A DNA stretch of 64,000 nt from Daucus carota subsp. sativus (taxonomy: Eukaryota; Streptophyta; Magnoliopsida; Apiales; Apiaceae): contig NC_030386.2 of NCBI RefSeq assembly GCF_001625215.2, positions 36,397,296 through 36,461,295 on the forward strand, in the 5' to 3' direction. The notes beneath the pieces are model-generated. The model was not told the DNA's origin and made no database searches. It was given only the letters and a program-made list of their open reading frames with translations. Below are positions 12,604-23,722 of the stretch, in pieces. The first letter of the stretch is position 1. Each line of letters starts with the position of its first letter. Made by a program: the position numbers and the translations under genes.

Positions 12604-14020
12604 GATACATGAATCTAGCCTACTATAACTCATATGTGTATAAGGAAATGTTGTCAAAATATATTTGATTTTCGATGATTTTGGCATTAATTCTTTTTTG
12701 TATAATATGTAGTGGTTTCCATATTCACTATATTCAATTTTCAAATCTAGACCTTTTGTTATAATTTCAAATTAATGGAGTACTTTTTCACTTCACAATT
12801 TTAGCTCTCGATAAGAAAGTTTTTATATATTAGATTTTTAAATATTCGGATACATAGATCTAGACTGTTATAGCTCGCTCATATGCAAATAGGGAAGTCA
12901 AACTTTATTTGATTTTCATTGATGTTGACATTAATTACTAAAATACCATTTACATTTAATGTTTGTGGTTTCCACGTTCATTATATTTAAATTTTCAAAT
13001 CAAGACTTTTTGTTATAATTTTAAATTAATAGAGTTTTTTTTCCCTCCATAATTTTAGATCTTGATAAGAAAGTTTTTATATATTTGACATTTTAAATTT
13101 TTGGATATATGAGTCTATCATGGTATAACCCATATGTAAATAAGGAAAAATAGTCGAATTTTATTTTATTTAACTGATTTTGGCCGTTATTATTACAATC
13201 CTTTTTTGTATAATATATATTGGTTTCCATATTCAATACATTTAATTTTCAAATCAAGACTTTTGATATTTTTATATATTAATTATTATTTTTGAATATT
13301 TTCTGATACATGGATATAGACTGCTATAATTCATAGCAAAAAAGGAAACGTAGTCAAACATAATTTGATTTCCACTTTTTTTAGCATTTAATATTACAAA
13401 ACTTTTTCGTATAATTTGTGCAGTTTTCATATTTACTATATTCAATTTTCAGATGGACTTTTTGTTTTAATTTCCGATTAATGGAGTATTTTTTTTCACT
13501 TCACAATTTTAACTCTTGATAAAGAAGTTTCTATATATTAGACTTTTAAAATTTTCAGATACATGAATCTAGCCTGCTATAACTTATATGTAAATAAGGA
13601 AAAATAGTCAAATTTTATTTGATTTTCAATAATTTTGGCATTTATTATTACAATCCATTTTTGCATAAAATGTGGTGGTTTACATATACACTATATTTAA
13701 TTTTCAAATCAAAACTTTTTGTTATAAATTCAAATTAATGGAGTCTTTTCTCATTCCATAATTTCAGCTCTTGATATATAAGGAAGTATTCATACACTCG
13801 GTTTTACAAATTTTCGATACATGAATCTGGACTGTAATAGTTTATATGCGAATAGGAAGTCAAACTTCATTTGATTTCCACAGATTTTGACATTTATTAC
13901 TACAACAATACTTTTTCGTTTAATTTATACAGTTTTCATGTTCATTACATTCAATTTCCAGATCAAGAATTTTTGTTATAATTTCATTATTAATAGAGCA
14001 TTTTCTTTTCATACATGTGT
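12604..14020. repeat. Tandem array of about 245-bp units (five to six copies)
   Basis: The landmark GATACATGAATCTAG...TATAA...CATATG recurs near 12604, 12849, 13103, 13314, 13558 and 13816, a period of about 210-260 bp. Each unit also carries TGGTTTCCATATTCA-like and TTTTTGTTATAATTTCAAAT-like blocks in the same order. Copies are clearly diverged with small indels, so the array is not recent. It does not resemble the longer repeats that follow it. Confidence 0.85.
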
Positions 14021-17000
14021 GTGTAGCACGGGCCAAAATGCTTAAATAATTTTCATGTGGTAATAAATGAGCATATATTTATTTAAATAAATTAACAATA
14101 AAATTTTTTACATGCGGTTTATTATAATTTTTTGTTATTCTATTCAAGATACGAGGTGTTGCCATTAGGCGACAACGAGAAATTTTAATTATATAGTCAT
14201 TACTATTTTCATGTCTTTTATAAATATTTTTGAAAAAAATTTATTTTTCAATTATTTTAACTATACAATTAATGATTTAATAATAGATCCATAAACTTAT
14301 AAATTTTTATTCCAAACATAAATTATTATTATTATATTAAAATTTGGTTATATTAATGATACTAATAAAAAATCTGTTCCGTTATAAAATCGATACAGAA
14401 TCTATTCCATTATTGATATTTATGACGTATATATTCTTATTGTCAATTTCTAATATAGACAATAATTGTAGCATATAATTTTGGTAATGTAACTCAATTA
14501 TGACTACATATGTATTTCTTTTTTCTTTTTAAATCACACATGTATTTCTTTATTGATTATTCCTTCAAGGTTAATTATTTTTTAACATGTTTATCAATTT
14601 TTACTAAGGACGGGAGGAAACTCTATCATCAGCATATTCACTTTAATTAATGATACTAATGAAAAATCTATTACGTTGTCATTCATAACTTATATCTCAT
14701 ATCATACTGTTTGTTAATAAAAAAAATGTATAGCTTAACTGGAAAAAAAAACAAAAAAATCCTATCTGTGTACGTAGCACAGGCTAAAATGCTATGAGCA
14801 TTTTTTTATTTGAATTAAAATTTGATAGATGAGCATCGTTTTATTCAAATAACTTAACAATAAAATTCTTTGCATACAGTTTATTATTATTTTGTGCTAT
14901 TTTATTTAAGGTATGAGGCATCGCCGCTAGGCGACACCGAGTAACTTTAATTATATAATCATTACTATTTTCATGTTTTCTTATAAATATTTTAGATAAA
15001 AATTACTTAATATTTTTTTATTATTTTAACTAGACAAATAATGATTTAATAATATATCCATAAACTTATAGATTTTTATTCCAAACATGAAATACTATTA
15101 TTATATCAAATATTTGATTATATTAATGATATTAATGAAAAATATATCCCGTTATAAATATTTATCAATTTTTATTAAGGACGGGAGGAAACTCTATTAG
15201 CAGCATATTCACCATAATTTTATAATTAAGGAATGGAAGGAAGCTTTATAACTTGCATAACTGGGTTAAGTTTATTGTTATTTATGTTTCAAAATACAAA
15301 AATTTATATAGTACGCGTCGTTATAATTTCTGTTGTGTGACTTTATTTTTTTCATTCGACATTCGTATATATTACCTTTAACATCTACAGCGTATTGATC
15401 GCCAATAACATAACTCGGGTATTTTGACTGTTACCTACGCTGCCTTTCTGAACTTATATCTCATATCATACCGTTTGTCAATAAAAAAATGTATAGTTTA
15501 ACTACATAAAAAAATCAAAAAATCATACCCGTGTGCATAGCACGGGCCAAAATGCTATGAGCATATTTTTATTGAAATAAAAATTTGATAAAGGAGCATA
15601 TTTTTATTTAAATAACTTGACAATAAAAAATTTTACATACGGTGTACTATAATTTTTTGTTATTTTATTTAAGATTCGAGGAGTCGCCGTTAGGCGACGT
15701 CGAGAAATTTTAATTCTATAGTCGTTATTATTTTGGTGTCTTTTATAAATATTTTAGAAAATAATACCTGATATTTTTGATTATTTAACAATACAGATAA
15801 TGATTTGATAATAGATCCATAAAGTTATAAATTTTTATTCCAAACATGAAATATTATTATTATATTAAATATTTGATTATATTAATGATACTAATTAAAA
15901 ATCTATTCCGTTATAAAATCAATACAGAATCTATTCCATTATATATATTTATCACGTATATCTTTTTATTATCAATTTTCAATATAAGCAATAATCGTAG
16001 CATATAATTGTAGTAATCTAACTGAATGATGACTACATATGTATTTCTTTATTGATGTATTACCTTAAAGTTATTTATTTCTTAACCTATTTATCAATTT
16101 TTATTAAGGAAGGGAGGAAACTCTATCATTTGCATATTCACCTTAATTTTATAATTAAGGTATGGATTGAAGCTTTATGATACGCATAATCAGGTTAAGT
16201 TTATAATCATTTATGTTTCTAAACACAAAGATTTATATCGTCCGCGTCATTATAATTTTTGTTGCGTGATTTTATTTTTTTTCAATCGACATTCGTATAT
16301 ATTATGCTTAACATCTACAACCCACTGATCGTCAATAACATAACTCGAGTATTTTGACTCTTACATACGTTGTCTTTCATAACTTATATCTTATATCATA
16401 CTGTTTATTAATAAAAAAATGTATAGTTTAACTAGATTAAAAAACAAAAAATTATATCCGTGTGCGTAGCACGGGCCAAAATGCTACGAGTATATTTTTA
16501 TTTAAATAAAAATTTCATAAATGAGCATATTTTCATTTAAATAACTTCACAATAAAAATTTCACATATAGTTTATTATATTTTTTGTTATTTTATTTAAC
16601 ATTCGAGGCGTCGCCTTTAGACGACGCCAAGAAATTTTAATTATACAAACATTACTATTTTCATATCTTTTATAAATATTTTGGAACATATTACCTAATA
16701 TTTTTGATTATTTAACTATACAAATAATGATTCGATAATAGATCCATAAAATTATAAATTTTTATTCCAAACATGAATTATTATTATTATATTAAATATT
16801 TATTTATATTAATGACACTAATTAAAAATCTATTCCGGTATAAAATCAATACAGAATCTATTCCATTATAGATGTTTATCGCGTATATCTCTTCTTATTA
16901 TCAATTTTCATTACAGGCAATAATCGTAGCATATAATTTTAGTAATGTAACTGAATTATGACTACATATGTATTCTTTTATTGATGTATTACCTTAAGGT

Positions 17001-19379
17001 TAATTATTTCTTAACTTATTTATCAATTTTTATTAAGGAAGGGAGAATACTCTATCATTTGCATATTCACCTTAATTTTATAATGAAGTATGGATGGAAG
17101 AATTATAATACGCATAATCAGGTTAAGTGTTTATAATTATTTATGTTCTAAATACAAAGATTTATATAGTCCGCGTCCTCATAATTTCTGTTGCATGAGT
17201 TTATTTTTTTTCAATCGATATTTGTATATATTATCTTTAACATCTACAACGTACTGATCGTCAATAACATAACTCGAGTATTTTGACTCTTACATATGTT
17301 GCCTTTCATAACTTATATCTCATATTATACTGTTTGTTAATAAAAAATGTATAGTTCAACTAGATAAAAAAACAAAAAATCATACTCGTGCGCGTAGCAA
17401 GGGCCAAAATGCTACGAGTATATTTTTATTTAAATAAATTTTTCATAAATGAGCAAATTTTCATTTAAATAACTTAACGATAAAAGTTTTACATATAATT
17501 TATTATATTTTTTGTTATTTTATTTAAGATTCGAGGCATCGCCAAGAAATTTTAATTTTATAGTCATTACTATTTTTATGTCTTTTATAAATATTTTAGA
17601 AACAATTACCGAATATTTTTTTATTATTTTAACTATACAAATAATGATTTGATCATAGATCCATGAAGATATAAATTTTTATTCCAAACACGAAATATTA
17701 TTATATTAAATATTTGGTTATATTAATGATACTAATGAAAAATCTATTCCGTTATAAAATCAATGCAGAATCTATTCCATTGTAGATATTTATGATGTAT
17801 ATCCTTTTATTATCAATTTTCAATAGGCAATAATTATAGCATATGTATAGTTTTAGTAATGTAACTGAATTATGATTACATATGTATTTCTTTATTGATG
17901 TATTACTTTAAGGCTAATTATTTCTCAACATATTCACCTTAATTCCATAATTAAGGAATTGATGGAAGTTTTATAATACGTATAATCAGGTTAAGTTTAT
18001 AATTATTTATGTTTCTAAATTCAAAGATTTATATAGTCTGTGTCGTCATAATTTCCGTTGTGTGATTTTTTTTTTAAAATTGACATTCGTATATATTATT
18101 TTTAACATTTGCAACGTATTGATCGTCAATAACATAACTCGAGTATTTTGAATGTTACATACGTTAGTTTTCATAACTTATATCTCATATCATACTGTTT
18201 GTTAATAAAAAATTTATAGTTTAACTAGATAAAAAAAAAATCATATCCGTGTGCATAGCACGGGCGAAAATGCTACATGTATATTTTTATTTAAATAAAT
18301 TTTTAATAAATGAGAAAATTTTCATTTAAATAACTAAACAATAAAATTTTTACATATAGTTTATTATAGTTTTTGTTGTTTTATTTCAGATTCGAGGCGT
18401 CGCGCCGAGAAATTTTAATTATATAGTCATTACTATTTTTCATATCTTTTATAAATGTTTTAGAAACAATTATCGAATATTTTTTTATTATTTTAACTAT
18501 ACAAATAATGATTTGATCATAGATTCATGAACATATAAATTTTTATTCCAAACATGAAATATTATTATTATATTAAATATTTGGTTATTGTGATGATATT
18601 AATGAAAAATCTATTCCGTTATAAAATCAATACAGAATCTATTCCATTATAGATATTTATCACGTATATTCTCTTAGTATCAATTTTCAATATAGGCAAT
18701 AATTATAGCATTATATAATTTTAGTAATGTAACTATATTATGAATACATATGTATTCCCTAATTGATGTATTACTTTGAGGTTAATTATTTCTTAACATA
18801 TTTTTAAATTTAAATTAAGGACGGGAGGAAACTCTATCATCAGCATATTCACCTTAATTTTATAATTGAGGAAATGGAAGCTCTGTAATCTGCATAATTA
18901 GGTTAAATTAATAATTATATATATTTCTAAATACAAAGATTTATATAGTCCGTGTCGTTATAATTTCTGTTGCGTGATTTTATTTATTCAATCGACATTT
19001 GTATATATTATTTTTAACATCTACAACGTACTGTTCGCTAATAACAAAACTCGAGTATTTTGACTCTTACGTACGTTGCTTTCATAACTTATATCTCATA
19101 TCATACTGTTTGTTAATAAAAATGTATAGGTTAACTCGATAAAAAAAACAAAAAACATACACATGTGCGTAGCACGAGACAAAATGCTAATAAACATTTA
19201 AAATTCTATAATTTAAAACTCATAATAAATAATTTGACTGCGCTGATTACCCGCCAGATTTGGGGTTAAGCACGACATAAAGTATAGATTAAGTTTTTTT
19301 TTTAAAGCAAAGTATAAATTAAGTCGATAAAAATCAAAGAATCAATACCCGTGTGCGTAGCACGGGCCAAAAAAGCTAG
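14021..19379. repeat. Tandem array of 0.75-0.93-kb units, each bearing a Helitron 3' hairpin
   Basis: The hairpin core TAGCACGGGCCAAAATGCTA or close variants occurs near 14023, 14775, 15538, 16467, 17395, 18255, 19170 and finally 19358. The spacings are about 752, 763, 929, 928, 860, 915 and 188 bp. Between hairpins the order of blocks is constant: TTTATTTAAATAACTTAACA, a GAGGCGTCGCC...GGCGAC patch, TTCCAAACATGAAATATTAT, GACTACATATGTATTTCTTT, GACGGGAGGAAACTCTATCA, TTTATATAGTCCGCGTCGTT and CATAACTTATATCTCATATC. The two shorter first units lack part of the second half. The array ends exactly at the 3' terminus of the enclosing element. Confidence 0.88.
19348..19379 (+). other. Helitron 3' terminal hairpin and CTAG end
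   Basis: The palindrome CCCGTGTGCGTAGCACGGG can form a stem with CCCGTG pairing to CACGGG. It is followed about 10 bp later by CTAG and a host T. This is the replication-termination signature of plant Helitrons. Internal copies of the same hairpin in the array are followed by TGCTA plus a different sequence rather than CTAGT, so only this one looks like a usable terminus. Confidence 0.75.
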
Positions 19380-19720
19380 TTATGGATAATGGATAACAGT
19401 TTTTTCAATAAGAAGGGACTAATTAAATAAAATTAAATTAAAAGAATTAATAAAAGGGGTTTATCATCTGCCAAAATTAAAAAGGTCGATACCAGCAAAT
19501 AAGACATTAAAATTTCTGAGGGGGAATACTCATCGGTTTCCACATTTCCCTATTTCTATGTTTCATATTAGTATGATAAATTATAAAATTCGTTAATTTT
19601 CATTAAAAAAATTATAAATTTTTAGCAATATATAACTTATTATTTATGATTAATTAGTATTGAAAAATAATGGGAATGATTTTTGAAAATATTTTTTATT
19701 TTACATTTCCGAACTATTTT

Positions 19721-20666
19721 GGGATAATATATTCATACGTCCCTAAACTAATCCACTTTTATTCGATAGGTCCCTAAACAAAAGATTCCTCAAACCGGGT
19801 CATTTAACTTTTCCAAACGCTTGAATCTAGTCCTTCCGTTAGATAGATTCTAACAGACGTTAGAATCTTGCTGAATTAATGACACATCACCCGCTGAATC
19901 ATGCTGACATGGCGACACATCACCAGCTGATTTGTACCTACATTAAAAAAAGAAAAATGAAATTAAAATGAAACTAAAGTTAAAAGGATGATATAAAAAA
20001 ACTCCTTCCTCCATCTCTCCTCTCTCCCTCATCTCCCTCACCAGCCACTGCCACCGCCTGGCCGGAGAAATTTCCGGCGACCTCCCTCGTTGCTCTCTCT
20101 CTCTCTCTCTCCCCCTCCCTCTCTCTCTCTCCTGTACACACACCTCACCTCCTCAATCTCCTCCCCGCACCAAGCTCACCACCGCCGCCTATCTCTCTCC
20201 CCTTCTGCCGCCGTGAGTCTCCGTCGCCGACGCGAGACTCCGGCCTCCTCCCCACATTTTTATGCCCTTCTCCTTTCACACACAACCAATCAACCACAAT
20301 TAATTTACAAATTAAAAACCCCAATTTCTACTTATAAACCCTAACCCCGTATGATGGGAGTGAAGATTACCATAACATTTTCTGTTTTAAGTGAGAATGA
20401 ACTTGAGTTGCTGTGCTTTACTAATAGTACAATTTTATTGTTTTAATGTCTGTAAGAATCAGCAGGTGAATTTCGTCATGTCAGCATGATTCAGCGGGTG
20501 ATGTGTCACCACATCAGTCAGAGAGTAACTCTGTTAGTATCTACTTAACGGAAGGACTAGATTCCAGCGTTTGGAAAAGTTTAATGACCCGGTTTGAGGA
20601 ATCTTTTGTTTAGGGACCTATCGAATAAAAGTGAATTAGTTTAGGGACGTATGAATATATTATCCC
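19721..20666. mobile_element. Non-autonomous Mutator-like element (MULE), 946 bp, Pack-MULE-like core
   Basis: Long terminal inverted repeats begin GGGATAATATATTCATACGT at both ends and extend, with few mismatches, for roughly 190-200 bp through blocks such as GGTCCCTAAACAAAAGATTC and CTAGTCCTTCCGTTA. A perfect 9-bp target duplication AACTATTTT flanks it (19712-19720 and 20667-20675). The 9-bp duplication and GGG start are diagnostic of MULEs. The core (about 19980-20340) is rich in CT tracts and CCGCC-type codons, quite unlike the AT-rich surroundings, and looks like a 5'UTR/first-exon fragment of a plant gene, as in Pack-MULEs; the source gene is not identified. No transposase is present. 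The intact duplication and similar repeats suggest a fairly young insertion. Confidence 0.9.
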
Positions 20667-20889
20667 AACTATTTTAATTCGAATTAATTGTTTTGAATTA
20701 AGAATGGGTAACGATTTACAGAATGAGTAACGATTTCATAAATGTACATGAGAGACATAATTATTTCCTAAGAAGGTGGATGATAAAATTATGAAATGAC
20801 CATTAAAATTAATCATACACGACGAAGTTCATCGAGTAGAAGTTGGAATAAAATCTATGTATAGTTGTAACAATGATTTAATTCCAAAA

Positions 20890-20960
20890 TTGGAAGGTAT
20901 ATAAGCAAAGGGCAAGCGAGAGCCGACGTGGCACGTACCTGGCAGGCAAGTAAGAGAGAG
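20890..20960 (+). promoter_or_regulatory. Promoter region of TL17 gene with ACGTGGC G-box/ABRE core
   Basis: GGTATATAAGC near 20896 is a good TATA box about 165 bp upstream of the ATG at 21064. About 30 bp downstream of it lies GACGTGGCACGTACC, containing the ACGTGGC core bound by bZIP factors in light- and ABA-regulated genes. Position downstream of the TATA box is unusual for a bZIP site, so the real start could be further 3'. The right end of the MULE is only about 230 bp upstream. Confidence 0.45.
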
Positions 20961-21063
20961 AAGATGCATTCCCTTGGAATGGATAAGTGAACAGGTTGAG
21001 TTGAGAAGAGAGGCCTAGAAACAAGACAACCCCTGTTGTATTCTTATTTGCAGAGTTGCAAAT

Positions 21064-23051
21064 ATGGCAATGCTTTCTGCTCCACTTTCTCTCAAGTTTT
21101 CATCATCTAGACATTCCTTTCCTCAACCACACCGCACTCTCCTTCCTACTCGTCTAGCTTCCACTCATCCCATATTCACCTGCTCTGGTTAGACTCTCTC
21201 TCCCTCCCTCTCTCTCTCTCTCTCTCTCTCCCTCTCCTTCTCCCTCTCTCTCTCTCTCCCCCCCCCCCCCTCTCTCTATTCTCTCTCTCCCGCCCTCTCT
21301 CTGTTCTCTCTCTACGCAAACATTTATGTGTCTGAATGGTGAAAAGTTAAGACTGAGGTTGCTTTCATTGCCTTATTCATCAAATGTTTTAATAATTATC
21401 AGCTAGTGTTTTTACTACATAACAAAATTAGATACATGAGCTTGTTTTTGCAATTTCATTACTTCTTTTTCTATGTACATTGGAAGCAACAGATTTGAAT
21501 TTCTTGTAGTCTTTTAATTCCTTATGTAATGTTATTGGCATAGATAGAAAATGTGATCACTTGGGTCCTGCTTATGCACCTGTTGACTTCTATAATGTTA
21601 TAACATATATGTAAAAGATTTAGTAAAAAAAATACATATATGTAATAGAATCAGGTTGCTGTTTCAGTTACACATATAAGTAGACTTGGGTATTGTAAGG
21701 TATAAAATGGAAAGGAAGGTGATTATAGTGTGCATTCGAGAATAATGCAATGCTTGATTTGAATAACTTGATAAAGCTCGGAAGGAAGATAAAATGGAAT
21801 TATATACCTTCATTCGAGTTTTAAGAACATTAATTTTGCTATAGTGTTCTTGAAATCTTGGAATAAACGCTGACTAAAGTAATTGTGATTGTTTTGATTG
21901 GGAACAGCTAGTAGTGATTGTTCTTCTTCAAAAGACATCTCGTCACAATTTAAGGAACTCAGAAATGTTGCTTGTGGGGTTCTAGCTGTTTGGGCTATCA
22001 CAACTGCCTCGCCTGTAGATGCTGCTGCTAATCCGGTAGGACGCTTGTATTCTGTAACACGGTTATTTGTATTGTAGAAAGACAAAGAGAATATATCATC
22101 AAACTCTTTTTCTTTGCATAAGTCAATTAGCCTTTCCTACGAGGTCTTGCCATTTGTGCTTATGTTACGCAGTTTTCTCAATATGTCCCTGTCTTGTTCT
22201 AGTCAATCCACACACCCAACATATTGTATCTTGCACTCTGATACTTACTCTAAAAGGAGTCCTTCCCATCAATTTCTGATTTTCTTAAACTTTCAGAGGC
22301 TTCCCCCTTTGTCCACAGATCCAGAGCGTTGTGAGCGTGCATTTGTTGGGAATACAATAGGTCAGGCAAATGGGGTTTATGACAAGGCAATTGATCTCCG
22401 ATTTTGTGATTATACAAATGAAAAAAACAACCTCAAGGGGAAAACACTTTCAGCAGCACTTATGTCAGGTGCCAAGTTTGATGGTGCAGACATGACTGAA
22501 GTTGTAATGTCCAAGGCTTATGCCGTTGGAGCAAGCTTTAAAGGTAAATCATGGGTTAAACTGAAGTGATTGCTTAAAAGGTTTCTAAAAAGCATGAGTA
22601 ATATGTATGTCACTGCATTACACACAACTGAATAACTTATATAGCTACATATATCTGTAAAATGCAATCTTGCAAGTTGTACTTAATGCATTGGATCGTC
22701 ATGCTGACTTGCAATTTGAGTAAGGCTGGGTAATTTGTGCTTACCAAGGATTCCAAGTCTAGAAAATTTAGGAAGTAGTTGTTAAGAAAAGTATAGATCT
22801 TTACATTGTATTCTGAAATGTGTGTAGGAGTAGACTTCTCAAATGCAGTACTGGATCGAGTTAACTTTGGAAAAGCCAACCTCCAAGGAGTATCATTCAG
22901 AAACACTGTACTGTCAGGCTCAACCTTTGATGATGCCCAACTAGAAGATGCAATATTTGAAGACACCATTATAGGTTACATTGATATCCAGAAACTGTGC
23001 TTAAATAAGACTATTAGCAATGACGGAAGAGATGCACTGGGTTGTAGGTAA
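21064..23051 (+). CDS. TL17: Thylakoid lumenal 17.4-kDa protein, pentapeptide-repeat family
   Basis: Four exons, 21064-21187, 21908-22035, 22297-22543 and 22828-23051, give 240 aa, against about 236 in Arabidopsis. The N-terminus (MAMLSAPLSLKFSSSRHSFP) is a serine- and arginine-rich chloroplast transit peptide. Exon 2 encodes a hydrophobic lumen-transfer segment (VACGVLAVWAITT) ending in DAAA, a processing site. I see no twin arginine just before it, so Sec-type import seems likely. The mature part starts LPPLSTDPERCERAFVGNTI and contains pentapeptide repeats of the A(D/N)LXX type: LSAALMSGAKFDGADMTEVV, FSNAVLDRVNFGKANLQGV and VLSGSTFDDAQLEDAIFED, which build a right-handed quadrilateral helix. 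The exact biochemical role of the family is unknown; the protein sits in the thylakoid lumen. The match to Arabidopsis TL17 (At5g53490, from memory) is almost residue for residue in exons 3-4. Confidence 0.95.
21188..21315. repeat. CT-rich microsatellite at intron 1 start
   Basis: Immediately after the first exon of TL17 there are about 125 bp of (CT)n with interspersed CC and an uninterrupted run of about 13 C residues. Such tracts are length-variable and error-prone in assemblies. It lies downstream of the 5' splice site, so it could affect splicing efficiency or nucleosome placement. Confidence 0.9.
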
Positions 23052-23398
23052 TCGTGAGGCTACCTTGTGCTTGTTATGAATATACATAGGCCGCGGTTGT
23101 GAAATTGTTGATGAATTGTATAAGAGTGAGTTTGTATAATGTTTAAGGTACATACATTGCTTGTGGAAGCTTTATATATAAACATCAGATTTATATACCA
23201 CTTCCACTACTCTATTGTAATTTGCAAGGGAGTCGAGTGATTTGAAAGTATTTCCTTTGTTTCCTGGTTGAATATCATAAAATAACAAATCTCAACTAAA
23301 TGGACTTATAATGCAAAGAAAGGGTAAAAACTAAAAAGCTTAATATGGGTCCAGAAACTTGCAGTGAAAACCTAAAAAATCACTACAGAAGCATCCAA

Positions 23399-23469
23399 GC
23401 GCATCTGGTGTAGTGGTATCATAGTACCCTCCCACGGTACTGACCAGGGTTCGATTCCCTGGATGCGCA
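23399..23469 (+). tRNA. tRNA-Gly (anticodon CCC)
   Basis: A 71-nt cloverleaf: acceptor stem GCGCATC pairs with GATGCGC; the D-arm contains GTGTAGTGGTATCAT; the anticodon stem GTACC/GGTAC closes the loop CTCCCAC with anticodon CCC; the T-arm is CAGGG TTCGATT CCCTG. The discriminator base is A, and CCA is not encoded, as usual for nuclear genes. Internal A and B boxes (TGGTGTAGTGG, GGTTCGATTCC) are intact, and a T-run follows within about 20 bases (TTTTTTTTT near 23488) as a Pol III terminator. No intron. It looks functional. Confidence 0.95.
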
Positions 23470-23484
23470 TTTATTTTGTGCATC

Positions 23485-23500
23485 AATTTTTTTTTCCCAT
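23485..23500 (+). terminator. Pol III terminator of tRNA-Gly
   Basis: An uninterrupted run of nine T residues begins about 17 bases after the tRNA 3' end. Runs of four or more T on the non-template strand stop RNA polymerase III. Confidence 0.7.
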
Positions 23501-23722
23501 TTCAGTTAAGTACTCTAGCTTTTTGCTCGACAGCAGACAAGTTAGTATGGAGTCAGAAACAAGATACATTTTATATTATCCAAAAAAACCCCAGGTGCAA
23601 CTTTGGACCTATGAATCCCCAACCAAAAGAAAAGCATCTCAGCATTCTTAGCTTCTTCTCTATGAAAACCATTCACCGTCTTCGCCGTACATCCGAAATG
23701 CAACGTTTACAAAAATTCCAAA

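Larger units (their letters stand above)
11168..19379 (+). mobile_element. Large non-autonomous Helitron-like element (8.2 kb) made of tandem arrays
   Basis: Candidate 5' end: A|TCTATATAATTCTTAAAGCA at 11168, matching the TC start and the TCTATA...TTAAAGC style of plant Helitrons (compare 62564 in this window). 3' end: the hairpin CCCGTGTGCGTAGCACGGG (about 19348-19366) followed by a short A-run and CTAG at 19376-19379, then T, the standard CTRR|T terminus. There is no terminal inverted repeat or target duplication, as expected for rolling-circle insertion between A and T. No Rep/helicase coding is present. Inside are gene-like fragments (11.3-12.6 kb), an array of about 245-bp repeats (12.6-13.9 kb) and an array of 0.75-0.93-kb repeats (14.0-19.2 kb), each with a copy of the 3' hairpin. 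The 3' end is well supported. The 5' end is inferred, and several nested insertions rather than one element are possible. Confidence 0.6.

Noticed and set aside
14021-19379. Regularly spaced hairpin repeats as a CRISPR-like array
   Set aside because: The repeat period is 0.75-0.93 kb, the spacers are homologous to each other, and the genome is plant nuclear; this is a transposon-derived array.
19943-20344. Short frames rich in Arg/Glu or Ser/Leu
   Set aside because: They come from the CT microsatellite in the MULE core; low complexity, no start context or homology.
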